Positions 7,730 through 15,117 of a DNA stretch of 18,955 nt are shown here, in pieces (the first letter of the stretch is position 1; each line of letters starts with the position of its first letter). The translations under genes were made by a program, and so were the position numbers. Source of the stretch: JBEIDK01 sp040383485 (GTDB lineage Bacteria; Bacteroidota; Bacteroidia; UBA4408); NCBI GenBank assembly GCA_040383485.1, contig JBEIDK010000052.1, positions 1-18,955 of the forward strand, given 5' to 3'. The notes beneath the pieces were generated by a model, which had not been told where the DNA came from, did no database searches, and saw nothing but the letters and a program-made list of their open reading frames with translations.

Positions 7730-7813
7730 CTTTACTAAAGATTTATAGCAACACAAAAAAGCGCGCAAAAATTGCGATTGCTATTTATCCCAACGTTGTT
7801 CTTTTTAGTAAAG
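7730..7813. other. Nested inverted repeats, possible structured RNA or regulatory element
   Basis: Three inverted repeats lie inside one another. The outer arms CTTTACTAAA (7730-7739) and TTTAGTAAAG (7804-7813) match over 10 bp. The middle arms ATAGCAA (7745-7751) and TTGCTAT (7778-7784) match over 7 bp. The inner hairpin CGCAA-aaa-TTGCG (7764-7776) has 5 bp. The nesting is compatible with one folded stem with an asymmetric bulge on the 3' side (7785-7803). It could be an RNA leader or 3' structure, a protein-binding site, or a mobile-element remnant; nothing identifies which. Confidence 0.4.
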
Positions 7814-8001
7814 TAGTTTTGTATTCTACTATTATTTCTGATTCCTAAGTTAATACTCCTTGCAGGGTATGGTGTATTTATTGTTTTGATTTTACTATTG
7901 AATTAATACTAGTTACCTTCAATAATAATCATTTCGAACTGAGTTCATGTATGAATATCAAGGCCTATGCTATGGAAATTAAATTTTAAAACCCAACAAA
8001 A

Positions 8002-8835
8002 ATGAACTTGAACAAATTAATTTACGATTGGTCAAGCGAACAATATGCTGACCGTAATAACCTTGTCTTTGAAGGCAAGAATCAGGAATATGGTGCATAT
8101 CAGATAAGGCGCGAATATAACCATGTGCTCTTAAAATCAATGTTTGCAGCTTTTTTTGGAATTGCCTTCATAATTTCAATTCCAAACATTATTCAGTTAC
8201 TTTCCAGTAAAACAAAGATTGAAAGGGAATTGCCAGAGGATACACAACCTCAAATTCTCGACCCTAATTTATTTCTGTTTAAACCTGAGGTAACTCAAAT
8301 AAAAGAACGACTTGAAATTGCAAAAGTCCCAACTGAAATTAATGTTATACCAAAGGTGGTAAACAAGCCATTAGAAATGGATCCTAGTATTGCAGTTCAA
8401 GAAATACTTGAGAATTCTAATTCTGGTACAACCAAGGAATTAGGAACTGAAACACCCTTTACAAATATTACAGGCCATGAACCTGAACCGATTGTAGAGA
8501 TTATTGAAGATAACACAATAAATACTATTGTAGGTAAAATGCCAATATTTGGTAATGGTGATGATGATTTATTGAGGTACATGAAAAATAACATCAAGTA
8601 TCCTGATTTTGAAAAAGAAGTTGGCATTTCAGGTACCGTTTATGTTTATTTTGTTATAAACAAGCAAGGTAAGGTTGAAGATGCAAGAATTGTAAGAGGG
8701 GTGAAAGGTGGCAAAGGTTTAGAGACCGAAGCATTGAGAGTAATTAAATCGATGCCAACCTGGGAACCTGGAATGCAAAATGGACAACCTGCAAAAGTGC
8801 AATTTACTTACCCCGTTAGTTTCCTACTAAGGTAA
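8002..8835 (+). CDS. TonB-like protein lacking the proline-rich linker
   Basis: A 277-residue paralogue of the upstream tonB product, of identical length. It keeps the N-terminal motif 'NNLVFEGKNQEYGAY' (19-33), a membrane helix at about 44-67, and a complete C-terminal TonB domain (about 175-277) with 'GISGTVYVYFVINKQGKVEDARIVRGVKGG' features at the same residue positions as in the first copy. The middle (70-175) has been replaced: it has scattered prolines only (LPED, QPQ, KVP, KPL, PEP) and no polyproline run. It may transduce energy over a different distance or to other receptors, or act without ExbB/ExbD cycling. It is separated from the cluster by 373 bases and ends at a strong terminator, so it may be expressed separately. 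Confidence 0.88.
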   Translation: MNLNKLIYDWSSEQYADRNNLVFEGKNQEYGAYQIRREYNHVLLKSMFAAFFGIAFIISIPNIIQLLSSKTKIERELPEDTQPQILDPNLFLFKPEVTQIKERLEIAKVPTEINVIPKVVNKPLEMDPSIAVQEILENSNSGTTKELGTETPFTNITGHEPEPIVEIIEDNTINTIVGKMPIFGNGDDDLLRYMKNNIKYPDFEKEVGISGTVYVYFVINKQGKVEDARIVRGVKGGKGLETEALRVIKSMPTWEPGMQNGQPAKVQFTYPVSFLLR

Positions 8836-8844
8836 GTTGAAATT

Positions 8845-8886
8845 TAAATAGCCAAAAGAAATTCTAGAACTTCTTTTGGTTATTTA
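8845..8886 (+). terminator. Intrinsic terminator after the second tonB
   Basis: The arms at 8845-8860 and 8871-8886 pair over 16 bp (core GCCAAAAGAA with TTCTTTTGGT, one G-U wobble) around a 10-base loop, followed by a T-rich stretch (TTTTATT). It starts 10 bases after the tonB stop. Confidence 0.7.
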
Positions 8887-8944
8887 TTTTATTAAGCTAA
8901 TTATTGAACAATATAATTACAAAAAAATCGTTATTGCTTATTGC

Positions 8945-8952
8945 TATTTTCG
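8945..8952 (+). promoter_or_regulatory. -7 box placed directly before the GTG of the large barrel protein
   Basis: TATTTTCG matches TAnnTTTG except for C in place of the third T, the same variant seen at 3401 and 14047. The GTG at 8957 begins five bases after the box, about where transcription should start, which implies a leaderless or almost leaderless mRNA. No -33 TTG was found at the expected distance. Confidence 0.4.
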
Positions 8953-8956
8953 CACC

Positions 8957-11900
8957 GTGAAATTATTTTGGCTTATACTTTTATTGCTTGTATTAGATTA
9001 TGCTCATGCACAGCAAAAATATGAGCCAAACCTGCGTTTTAGTAAATTAGTTTATACAAATGACACTTTACTAATCGATAGTCTATCCATAGTTCCTAAT
9101 AGCTTTCGACTCATTTATCCTGAGCTAAATAGTGATGAATACAGCATTGATTTTATTAAGTCAATATTAATTTTTAATAAAAAAGGATCAACGAAATTCG
9201 ATACTATTTTATGCTCCTATAAAGTACTGCCCTATTCCTTATCAAAACCTTTTTTTCATAAAGATTTTAAGCTGATTGAAAATCCTGCGCCAAACTATTA
9301 CAATCAGTTTTCATATAATGCCGAAGAGCAAAAGACAGATTTTTTATTCACTGATAAACTCAGTAAAAATGGAAGTATTGCCCGTGGCGTAAATTTTGGA
9401 AACAACCAAGATTTAGTTGTAAACTCACAGTTAAATCTTCAATTAAATGGCAGACTAAATGAACGTATAAATATACTTGCCGCAATCGCTGATGATAATA
9501 TTCCGATACAGCCTGATGGTAATACCCAACAACTTCAGGAATTTGACAAAGTATTTATACAACTTTATGACGACAAAACTAAACTAACCGTTGGCGACTA
9601 TACACTGCCAAAGCCAGTAACATCTTACTTCTCTGTTTATAATAAAAGAAGTCAAGGAGCTTTGATTAATAATGCCTTTAGGCTAAAATCAGATACTAAT
9701 AAGATGGTTGCATTTTCAGGAGCAGCAGCAATTTCGAGGGGTAAGTTTAACCGCTATCAATTGCCTATTGTTGAGGGTAACCAAGGCCCTTACCCATTGC
9801 GAGGAGCAGACAATGAATTATTTGTAATTGTACTATCGGGAAGTGAACGCGTATTTATGGATGGACAATTATTAAAAAGAGGTTTGGAATTTGATTATGT
9901 AATTGATTATAACTCAGCGCAAATAAGGTTTATGCCCAAACGCCAAATAACAAAAGATAGAAGAGTTTTTGTTGAATTTCAATATAGTGATAAAAATTAT
10001 GCTCGTAGCTTAGTTCAATTTGGCAACGAATATCATTCTAAAAATACCAATTCATTTTTTAATATTTACTCGGAACAGGACAATAAAAATAAGCCACTCT
10101 TACAAACATTAAATGAACGACAACAAAATATTCTTGCGTCAATTGGTGATAGCTTAAATAACGCTGTAGATTATAATATAGATACTGTTGAATTTAACGC
10201 TACAACTATTTTGTATGAGAATTTAGACACGGCTGTTGGTTTTGTTACTTACAAAAAAATATTTAAGTACAGTATTAATCCAGAAAAAGCCCGCTATCGT
10301 TTAAGCTTTAGCGACGTTGGTGTTGGTAGAGGTAATTATATATTGTCTCAGAGTGCTGCCAACGGAAAAGTTTACGCTTGGGTAGCACCAATAAATGGAG
10401 TACGACAAGGAAGATTTGAACCAGTGATTTTGCTTGTAACTCCAAAGCAAAAAATAATGGTAAACGCAGGAGTAGAGCAAATCTTAAACCCCCACAATAA
10501 AATTAGTGTTGAGACTGCAATATCTAAAAACGATGTTAATACATTTTCTAATTTAGATAGTAGAAACGACATAGGATTTGGTTTAAAAACAAAGTGGTAT
10601 AATAACAATTTACTTCATGCAAATGACACACTAAAAAGTGTTCTTAAAGCAAATATTAACTTTGAATTGGTTGACAAAAACTTTACTGCAATTGAGCGTT
10701 TTAGAACAGTTGAATTTGACCGTGATTGGAACTTAGAAAAACATTCTACAAAGAATTTACAACACATCAGTGCAGTTAATCTAAATCTTACTACTGCTAG
10801 TTTTGGTAACATTTCATATACCATAAATTCATTTATCGAACAAAATTATTATCAAGGAATTAGACATAATTTTTCTAACAATTATTTTAAAAATGATTTA
10901 ACTATCAATTCAACAGCAAGTTATTTGGATGTGAAAACAACAAATAACACGAGTGATTTTTTAAGGCATAGAATAATTATAAAAAAAAATATACTTAAAA
11001 AAGTTGCGATAGGTGCTTCCGAAGAACAAGAACGAAATAGATTTACCACAATAAAAGACAATTTACTTTCATCGAATACAAACTTTTTTGAATGGCAAAC
11101 TTTTGCGGCAACACTTGATACAAATAGAACATGGATTAAAGGAAATTATACCAATAGAAAAGATTGGTCGGTAAAAAACAATTCATTTGTAGAGGTTGCA
11201 AAAGCAGAAACTTGGCAAGCTAGCTTTGGTTATAATTCTAAAAATAAACAACAGTTTAAAAGCACTATTAATTACAGAACACTCCAAATAGTTGATTCAA
11301 CAATAACGATTATTAAGCCAGAGAATACTTTACTTACTAGAGAAGAGGCTACATTTCAGATTTTGAAAGGGCTTATTACTACAAACAGCTTTTATGAATT
11401 TTCGAGTGGACTTGAAACAAAAAAAGAGTATTCATTTGTTGAGGTGGCCGCAGGACAAGGAATATATACTTGGATAGATTATAATGATAATAATGTAAAG
11501 GAATTAAATGAGTTTGAAGTTGCCGTTTTTAAAGATAAAGCACAATATTTAAGAGTGTTTACACCTACCAACGAATTTGTAAAAGCTTATAACAATCAAT
11601 TAAATCAGGTGTTAACAATTAACCCTGCTGCCTATTTTAATAATAGTACTAGCAAGTTTAAAAAGTTTTTGGCTAGATTTTATAACCAAAGTATTTACAG
11701 GATAGATAGGAAAACTGGTCGTGACTTTAGTCTAAATATTTTAAATCCTCTTAGTGGAAATAGTAACGATAGTTCGCTAGTAACCTTGAGTCAACAAGCA
11801 AGAAACACATTTGCCTTTAACCGTAACAATTCTGTTTTCGCAATTGAATACACAATAATTGAAAATAGGAATACTAGCCTTCTGGTAAATGGAAAAGAAG

Positions 11901-12433
11901 AACGAAGACTGACACAAAACACACTTAAAATAAGATATGCCATAAGTACTAAATTCAATTTAACAGCTGAAGGTAATTCTGGAATAAAAGAAAATAAATC
12001 AGAATTTTTTAATAATAGAAACTATAAAATAAATTACATAGATATAATTCCGTCAATTATTTTTCAACCAAGTGTTGCATTCAGGACATCAATAAACTAT
12101 GGTTATAAAATTAAAAAAAATCTATCACCTGAAATTCCCGCTACAGTTTTATTTAATAATATTGGGGCAGAAGCCAAGTATAATGTAAGCGGTAAGAGTA
12201 GTTTGCAAGCCAAGTTCACTCTTTCAATTATAAAATTTGATGCAGACGTTAACTCACCAATTGCATTCGAAATGCTTGAATCATTGCAAAATGGTAAAAA
12301 TTATGTTTGGAACATTTCATATCAGCAATCGCTAAGCACCAATTTACAATTAAGTATTACATACGATGGTAGAAAATCTGAAACATCAAAAATGATTCAT
12401 AATGGTGGGGTGCAATTAAGAGCAGCATTCTAG
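8957..12433 (+). CDS. large outer-membrane beta-barrel protein of unknown function
   Basis: A protein of 1158 residues counted from a GTG at 8957. The frame remains open upstream to 8876, but that stretch lies in the terminator of the preceding gene, whereas the GTG gives a clean signal peptide (VKLFWLILLLLVLDYAHA, then QQ). A first domain of about 110 residues is followed by 'GSIARGVNFGNNQDLVVNSQ' and 'AAIADDNIPIQPDGNTQQLQ' (about 139-194), 'VFIQLYDDKTKLTVGDYTLP', and then 'EGNQGPYPLRGADNELFVIV' and 'DYNSAQIRFMPKRQITKD', which read like a beta-sandwich domain. The rest is long alternating beta strands ending in 'GGVQLRAAF' with a terminal Phe, as in outer-membrane barrels. I recall similar large hypothetical proteins only from Bacteroidota. 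It is not a TonB-dependent receptor by any motif I see, although it follows the tonB genes. Function unknown. Confidence 0.75.
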   Translation: MKLFWLILLLLVLDYAHAQQKYEPNLRFSKLVYTNDTLLIDSLSIVPNSFRLIYPELNSDEYSIDFIKSILIFNKKGSTKFDTILCSYKVLPYSLSKPFFHKDFKLIENPAPNYYNQFSYNAEEQKTDFLFTDKLSKNGSIARGVNFGNNQDLVVNSQLNLQLNGRLNERINILAAIADDNIPIQPDGNTQQLQEFDKVFIQLYDDKTKLTVGDYTLPKPVTSYFSVYNKRSQGALINNAFRLKSDTNKMVAFSGAAAISRGKFNRYQLPIVEGNQGPYPLRGADNELFVIVLSGSERVFMDGQLLKRGLEFDYVIDYNSAQIRFMPKRQITKDRRVFVEFQYSDKNYARSLVQFGNEYHSKNTNSFFNIYSEQDNKNKPLLQTLNERQQNILASIGDSLNNAVDYNIDTVEFNATTILYENLDTAVGFVTYKKIFKYSINPEKARYRLSFSDVGVGRGNYILSQSAANGKVYAWVAPINGVRQGRFEPVILLVTPKQKIMVNAGVEQILNPHNKISVETAISKNDVNTFSNLDSRNDIGFGLKTKWYNNNLLHANDTLKSVLKANINFELVDKNFTAIERFRTVEFDRDWNLEKHSTKNLQHISAVNLNLTTASFGNISYTINSFIEQNYYQGIRHNFSNNYFKNDLTINSTASYLDVKTTNNTSDFLRHRIIIKKNILKKVAIGASEEQERNRFTTIKDNLLSSNTNFFEWQTFAATLDTNRTWIKGNYTNRKDWSVKNNSFVEVAKAETWQASFGYNSKNKQQFKSTINYRTLQIVDSTITIIKPENTLLTREEATFQILKGLITTNSFYEFSSGLETKKEYSFVEVAAGQGIYTWIDYNDNNVKELNEFEVAVFKDKAQYLRVFTPTNEFVKAYNNQLNQVLTINPAAYFNNSTSKFKKFLARFYNQSIYRIDRKTGRDFSLNILNPLSGNSNDSSLVTLSQQARNTFAFNRNNSVFAIEYTIIENRNTSLLVNGKEERRLTQNTLKIRYAISTKFNLTAEGNSGIKENKSEFFNNRNYKINYIDIIPSIIFQPSVAFRTSINYGYKIKKNLSPEIPATVLFNNIGAEAKYNVSGKSSLQAKFTLSIIKFDADVNSPIAFEMLESLQNGKNYVWNISYQQSLSTNLQLSITYDGRKSETSKMIHNGGVQLRAAF

Positions 12434-12540
12434 AAATTAATAAAATTTGGAATAGTTACCGTTATTTGAAATTCTCCTTTATTCATTTGTATAAATTATT
12501 TGTGAACACTCGTTTAAATTTAGCCACATTTTTTCAGTAG

Positions 12541-12770
12541 CAACTAATTCGTTTACTTAATGGTAGTAAGAAAACAAGTATTATACTTTTCAACGCTTAG
12601 CGTAAAGGAAAGATAAGTTATAATGCGCAATTAAATTATACAGTTGAAGACGACAATATTCTTTTGCGCTGTTATTATACAAACAACTTTAATAGGACGA
12701 TACAATTACCTCAAACCACAAGTAATTTGAGCAAAATTTCTATATTATACCAATTACACTTTCAATTTAG
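12541..12770 (+). pseudogene. Possible remnant of a beta-barrel protein C-terminus
   Basis: The frame beginning at 12541 reads coding-like sequence through one internal TAG (12598-12600): 'NGSKKTSIILFNA', stop, then 'RKGKISYNAQLNYTVEDDN', 'YYTNNFNRTIQLPQTTSNLS' and 'KISILYQLHFQF'. Alternating hydrophobic residues and a terminal Phe are typical of the last strand of an outer-membrane barrel. Loss of one T just after the final Phe would restore TAG at 12768-12770, so the natural end seems to be there. No plausible start or upstream part remains. It does not match the C-terminus of the intact barrel protein upstream. The parent family is not recognised. Confidence 0.4.
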
Positions 12771-12821
12771 TCCAATTGCAGCATGCTCTTATTGTACTAA
12801 TTTCACGTAGTATCGGCATTA

Positions 12822-12872
12822 ACCATTGCATATTTATTTTTTAGTTGAACTAAAAAATAAATGCAATTGGTA
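12822..12872. repeat. Long AT-rich palindrome
   Basis: ATTTATTTTTTAGTT (12832-12846) and AACTAAAAAATAAAT (12848-12862) are perfectly complementary over 15 bp with one base between. The symmetry extends outward with small offsets to ACCA-TTGCAT on the left and ATGCAATTGGT on the right. It could act as a terminator for the decayed gene or be a short mobile-repeat remnant. Confidence 0.65.
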
Positions 12873-12943
12873 TTTTCTTGATTGGTAAACATTAAAAAAG
12901 CAATTTATAGCTAATGTTTTTTCTTAAAATATAATAATTGAAT

Positions 12944-12951
12944 TAGGTTTG
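12944..12951 (+). promoter_or_regulatory. -7 box of the acyl-CoA reductase gene
   Basis: TAGGTTTG is a perfect TAnnTTTG match 16 bases before the ATG at 12968. A matching -33 TTG is not present at the expected spacing. Confidence 0.5.
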
Positions 12952-12967
12952 AATTCTAAAATAAATT

Positions 12968-14005
12968 ATGACTTTAACATTATCTGAAAGAGTTGCTGCA
13001 TTTGTTCAGTTAGGCAAACAAATAAATAGTGAATCTTATTTTTTCAATCATTCTATAAAACCAATTTTAGGCTCTGTTTATAATAGTAATGGTTGGTTTA
13101 CTGAGCAATCAGTAACAAAATCATTGAATTCAATAAGCGAAATGCTAAAAGAAGAAAACCTTATTGAATGGCTAAGCGCTTATCACATGAGTGATGATAA
13201 TTCAACAAAAAATATTGGAATAATAATGGCTAGTAATATTCCAATGGTTGGTTTTCATGATTTATTATGTGTACTAATTTCAGGAAATGCTGCTATCGTT
13301 AAAACTAGTAAAGACGATTCAATATTACCTAAGATTATTTGTGATAAACTAATTGAATCTGAACCACGATTTAAGTACTTAATTAAAATTGTAGAAGGTA
13401 AATTAGAAGATTTTGATGCCGTAATTGCTACCGGTAGCAATAATACTGCACGCTATTTCGAATCTTATTTTGGTAAATACCCAAATATAATTCGTAAAAA
13501 CAGAAATAGTATTGCTGTACTATCTGGTAATGAGTTGAGCATAGATTTGCAAAATTTAGGACATGACATATTCGACTATTTTGGTTTAGGATGCAGAAAT
13601 GTAAATAAACTCTATGTGCCAATAGGATACGAGTTTTCAAATTTTTTCGAATCGATTTTCAGTTTTGGTTACGTCGCCAATATTAATAAATATGCAAACA
13701 ATTATGATTACAATAGAGCAGTATATTTAATGAATAGCTTACCGTTTCTTGATAATAATTTTTTAATCATCAGAGAGTCGCAAGATTTTTCGAGTCCTGT
13801 TGCTGTTTTAAATTATCAATACTATTCAGAAATTCAAGAAGTAATAAATGATATTGAAGTTCATAAAAATAACATACAGTGCATTGTTAGCAGCCACGAA
13901 GCTATTGTTTCATCAATAGACTTTGGAAAAAGTCAAACTCCTATGCTTTGGGATTATGCTGACAATATTGATACCATAAAATTTCTTATTGAATTAAATA
14001 ATTGA
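12968..14005 (+). CDS. acyl-CoA reductase, LuxC family
   Basis: A 345-residue protein of the LuxC branch of the aldehyde dehydrogenase superfamily, which reduces acyl-CoA (or acyl-protein) to aldehyde with NADPH. Supporting features are 'NIGIIMASNIPMVGFHDLL' (82-100), 'ISGNAAIVKTSKDDS' (104-118), 'VIATGSNNTARYFESYFGKY' (152-171) with 'RKNRNSIAVLSG', and the catalytic Cys209 in 'FGLGCRNVNKLYVP'. It is shorter than the roughly 480 residues of Vibrio LuxC, as in the non-luminous Bacteroidota members. There is no luciferase or LuxD/LuxE partner nearby, so bioluminescence is not implied. Its own promoter box precedes it; the next gene begins 65 bases later with another box. Confidence 0.87.
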   Translation: MTLTLSERVAAFVQLGKQINSESYFFNHSIKPILGSVYNSNGWFTEQSVTKSLNSISEMLKEENLIEWLSAYHMSDDNSTKNIGIIMASNIPMVGFHDLLCVLISGNAAIVKTSKDDSILPKIICDKLIESEPRFKYLIKIVEGKLEDFDAVIATGSNNTARYFESYFGKYPNIIRKNRNSIAVLSGNELSIDLQNLGHDIFDYFGLGCRNVNKLYVPIGYEFSNFFESIFSFGYVANINKYANNYDYNRAVYLMNSLPFLDNNFLIIRESQDFSSPVAVLNYQYYSEIQEVINDIEVHKNNIQCIVSSHEAIVSSIDFGKSQTPMLWDYADNIDTIKFLIELNN

Positions 14006-14046
14006 TATTAAAAAAGTCAAGATTTAAAAAAGCTGACAGATTTATT

Positions 14047-14054
14047 TAGATTCG
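14047..14054 (+). promoter_or_regulatory. -7 box of the deoxyhypusine-synthase-like gene
   Basis: TAGATTCG (TAnnTTTG with C for T) followed by CAACCC, 16 bases before the ATG at 14071. The same TTCGC variant occurs before slyD and the barrel gene. The -33 region has no clear TTG. Confidence 0.45.
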
Positions 14055-14070
14055 CAACCCTAAATTAATA

Positions 14071-15048
14071 ATGATGAATAAAGGTCCAATTTCACAGTTT
14101 GTAGAAAAGCACTACAAACATTTTAATGCTGCTGCACTTGTAGATGCGGCAAAAGGTTACGAAACACACTTGAACGAAGGCGGTAAAATGATGGTAACCC
14201 TAGCTGGCGCAATGAGTACAGCTGAGTTAGGAAAATCGCTAGCCGAAATGATTCGTCAAGATAAGATTGCAATTATTTCTTGTACTGGAGCAAATCTTGA
14301 GGAAGATATTATGAACCTAGTTGCACATAGTCATTATAAACGTGTACCTAATTATAGGGAGTTGACCCCACAAGATGAATGGGACTTATTAGAAAACCAT
14401 TACAACCGAGTTACCGATACTTGCATACCTGAAGAAGAAGCTTTCAGAAGACTTCAAAAACACATTCATAAAATATGGAAAGATGCTGAAGGCAATAATG
14501 AACGATACTTCCCGCATGAATATATGTATAAAATGCTTTTGAGTGGAGTATTAGAACAATATTATGAAATTGATCCTAAAGATTCTTGGATGTTGGCTGC
14601 AGCTCAAAAAAATATTCCAATTGTTGTTCCAGGATGGGAAGATTCTACCATGGGAAATATTTTTGCATCATACATCATAAAAAATGAAATGAAAGCAACA
14701 ACCATGAAAAGTGGAATAGAATACATGGTGTGGCTTGCCGATTGGTACAGAAATAATTCAGGCGGCAAAGGAGTTGGCTTTTTTCAAATTGGTGGAGGTA
14801 TAGCTGGAGATTTCCCAATATGTGTGGTACCAATGATGTATCAAGATTTGGAGTGGCACGATGTACCTTTTTGGAGTTATTTCTGTCAAATTTCAGATTC
14901 AACAACAAGCTATGGTTCATACTCCGGTGCGGTGCCTAATGAAAAAATTACTTGGGGTAAATTAGACATTACAACTCCAAAATATATTGTTGAAAGTGAC
15001 GCTACAATTGTAGCTCCTTTAATTTTTGCTTGGATATTGGGTTGGTAA
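14071..15048 (+). CDS. deoxyhypusine synthase family protein
   Basis: A 325-residue NAD-dependent member of the deoxyhypusine synthase fold, which transfers the aminobutyl group of spermidine. The sequence shows 'MVTLAGAMSTAELGKSLAEM', 'IISCTGANLEEDIMNLVAHS', 'VPGWEDSTMGNIFAS', 'FFQIGGGIAGDFPICVVPMM' and 'SYSGAVPNEKITWGKLD', in which the WGK lysine corresponds to the enzyme-imine lysine of the eukaryotic enzyme. Bacteria lack the eIF5A substrate, and bacterial homologues have been linked to homospermidine synthesis; which polyamine is used here cannot be told. Two ATG codons in tandem (14071, 14074) leave the start uncertain by one residue. The gene ends just before a bidirectional terminator. 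Confidence 0.92.
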   Translation: MMNKGPISQFVEKHYKHFNAAALVDAAKGYETHLNEGGKMMVTLAGAMSTAELGKSLAEMIRQDKIAIISCTGANLEEDIMNLVAHSHYKRVPNYRELTPQDEWDLLENHYNRVTDTCIPEEEAFRRLQKHIHKIWKDAEGNNERYFPHEYMYKMLLSGVLEQYYEIDPKDSWMLAAAQKNIPIVVPGWEDSTMGNIFASYIIKNEMKATTMKSGIEYMVWLADWYRNNSGGKGVGFFQIGGGIAGDFPICVVPMMYQDLEWHDVPFWSYFCQISDSTTSYGSYSGAVPNEKITWGKLDITTPKYIVESDATIVAPLIFAWILGW

Positions 15049-15065
15049 TAAAAAATGGAGTTTAT

Positions 15066-15097
15066 AAAAAAAGGAGCAGTAAAACTGCTCCTTTTTT
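15066..15097. terminator. Bidirectional intrinsic terminator
   Basis: A run of seven As, the arm GGAGCAGT (15073-15080), a 3-base loop (AAA), the arm ACTGCTCC (15084-15091) and six Ts. The symmetry serves both the plus-strand gene ending at 15048 and the minus-strand gene ending at 15118. Confidence 0.92.
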
Positions 15098-15117
15098 ATT
15101 TGTTATTATTTTTTAAT

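Larger units (their letters stand above)
7629..8001. other. 373-base intergenic region between the two tonB genes
   Basis: No open reading frame of convincing size or composition was found on either strand. It contains a 9-bp hairpin near the tonB stop (7668-7693), a set of nested inverted repeats (7730-7813), a perfect TAnnTTTG box (TAGTTTTG, 7814-7821) directly abutting the outer arm but without a good -33 partner, and a low-complexity stretch to the ATG at 8002. No convincing promoter was found close to 8002. Confidence 0.5.
12434..12967. other. 534-base region without an intact gene
   Basis: Contains a decayed reading frame (12541-12770, listed separately), a long AT-rich palindrome (12822-12872), and a weaker hairpin, AAACATTA (12887-12894) with TAATGTTT (12912-12919) followed by TTT, which may end transcription. 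A -7 box for the next gene is at 12944. No tRNA or other RNA gene was recognised. Confidence 0.5.

Noticed and set aside
12968..14005. LuxC-type gene as a sign of bioluminescence
   Set aside because: No luciferase, LuxD or LuxE gene is nearby, and short LuxC-family reductases occur in non-luminous bacteria.
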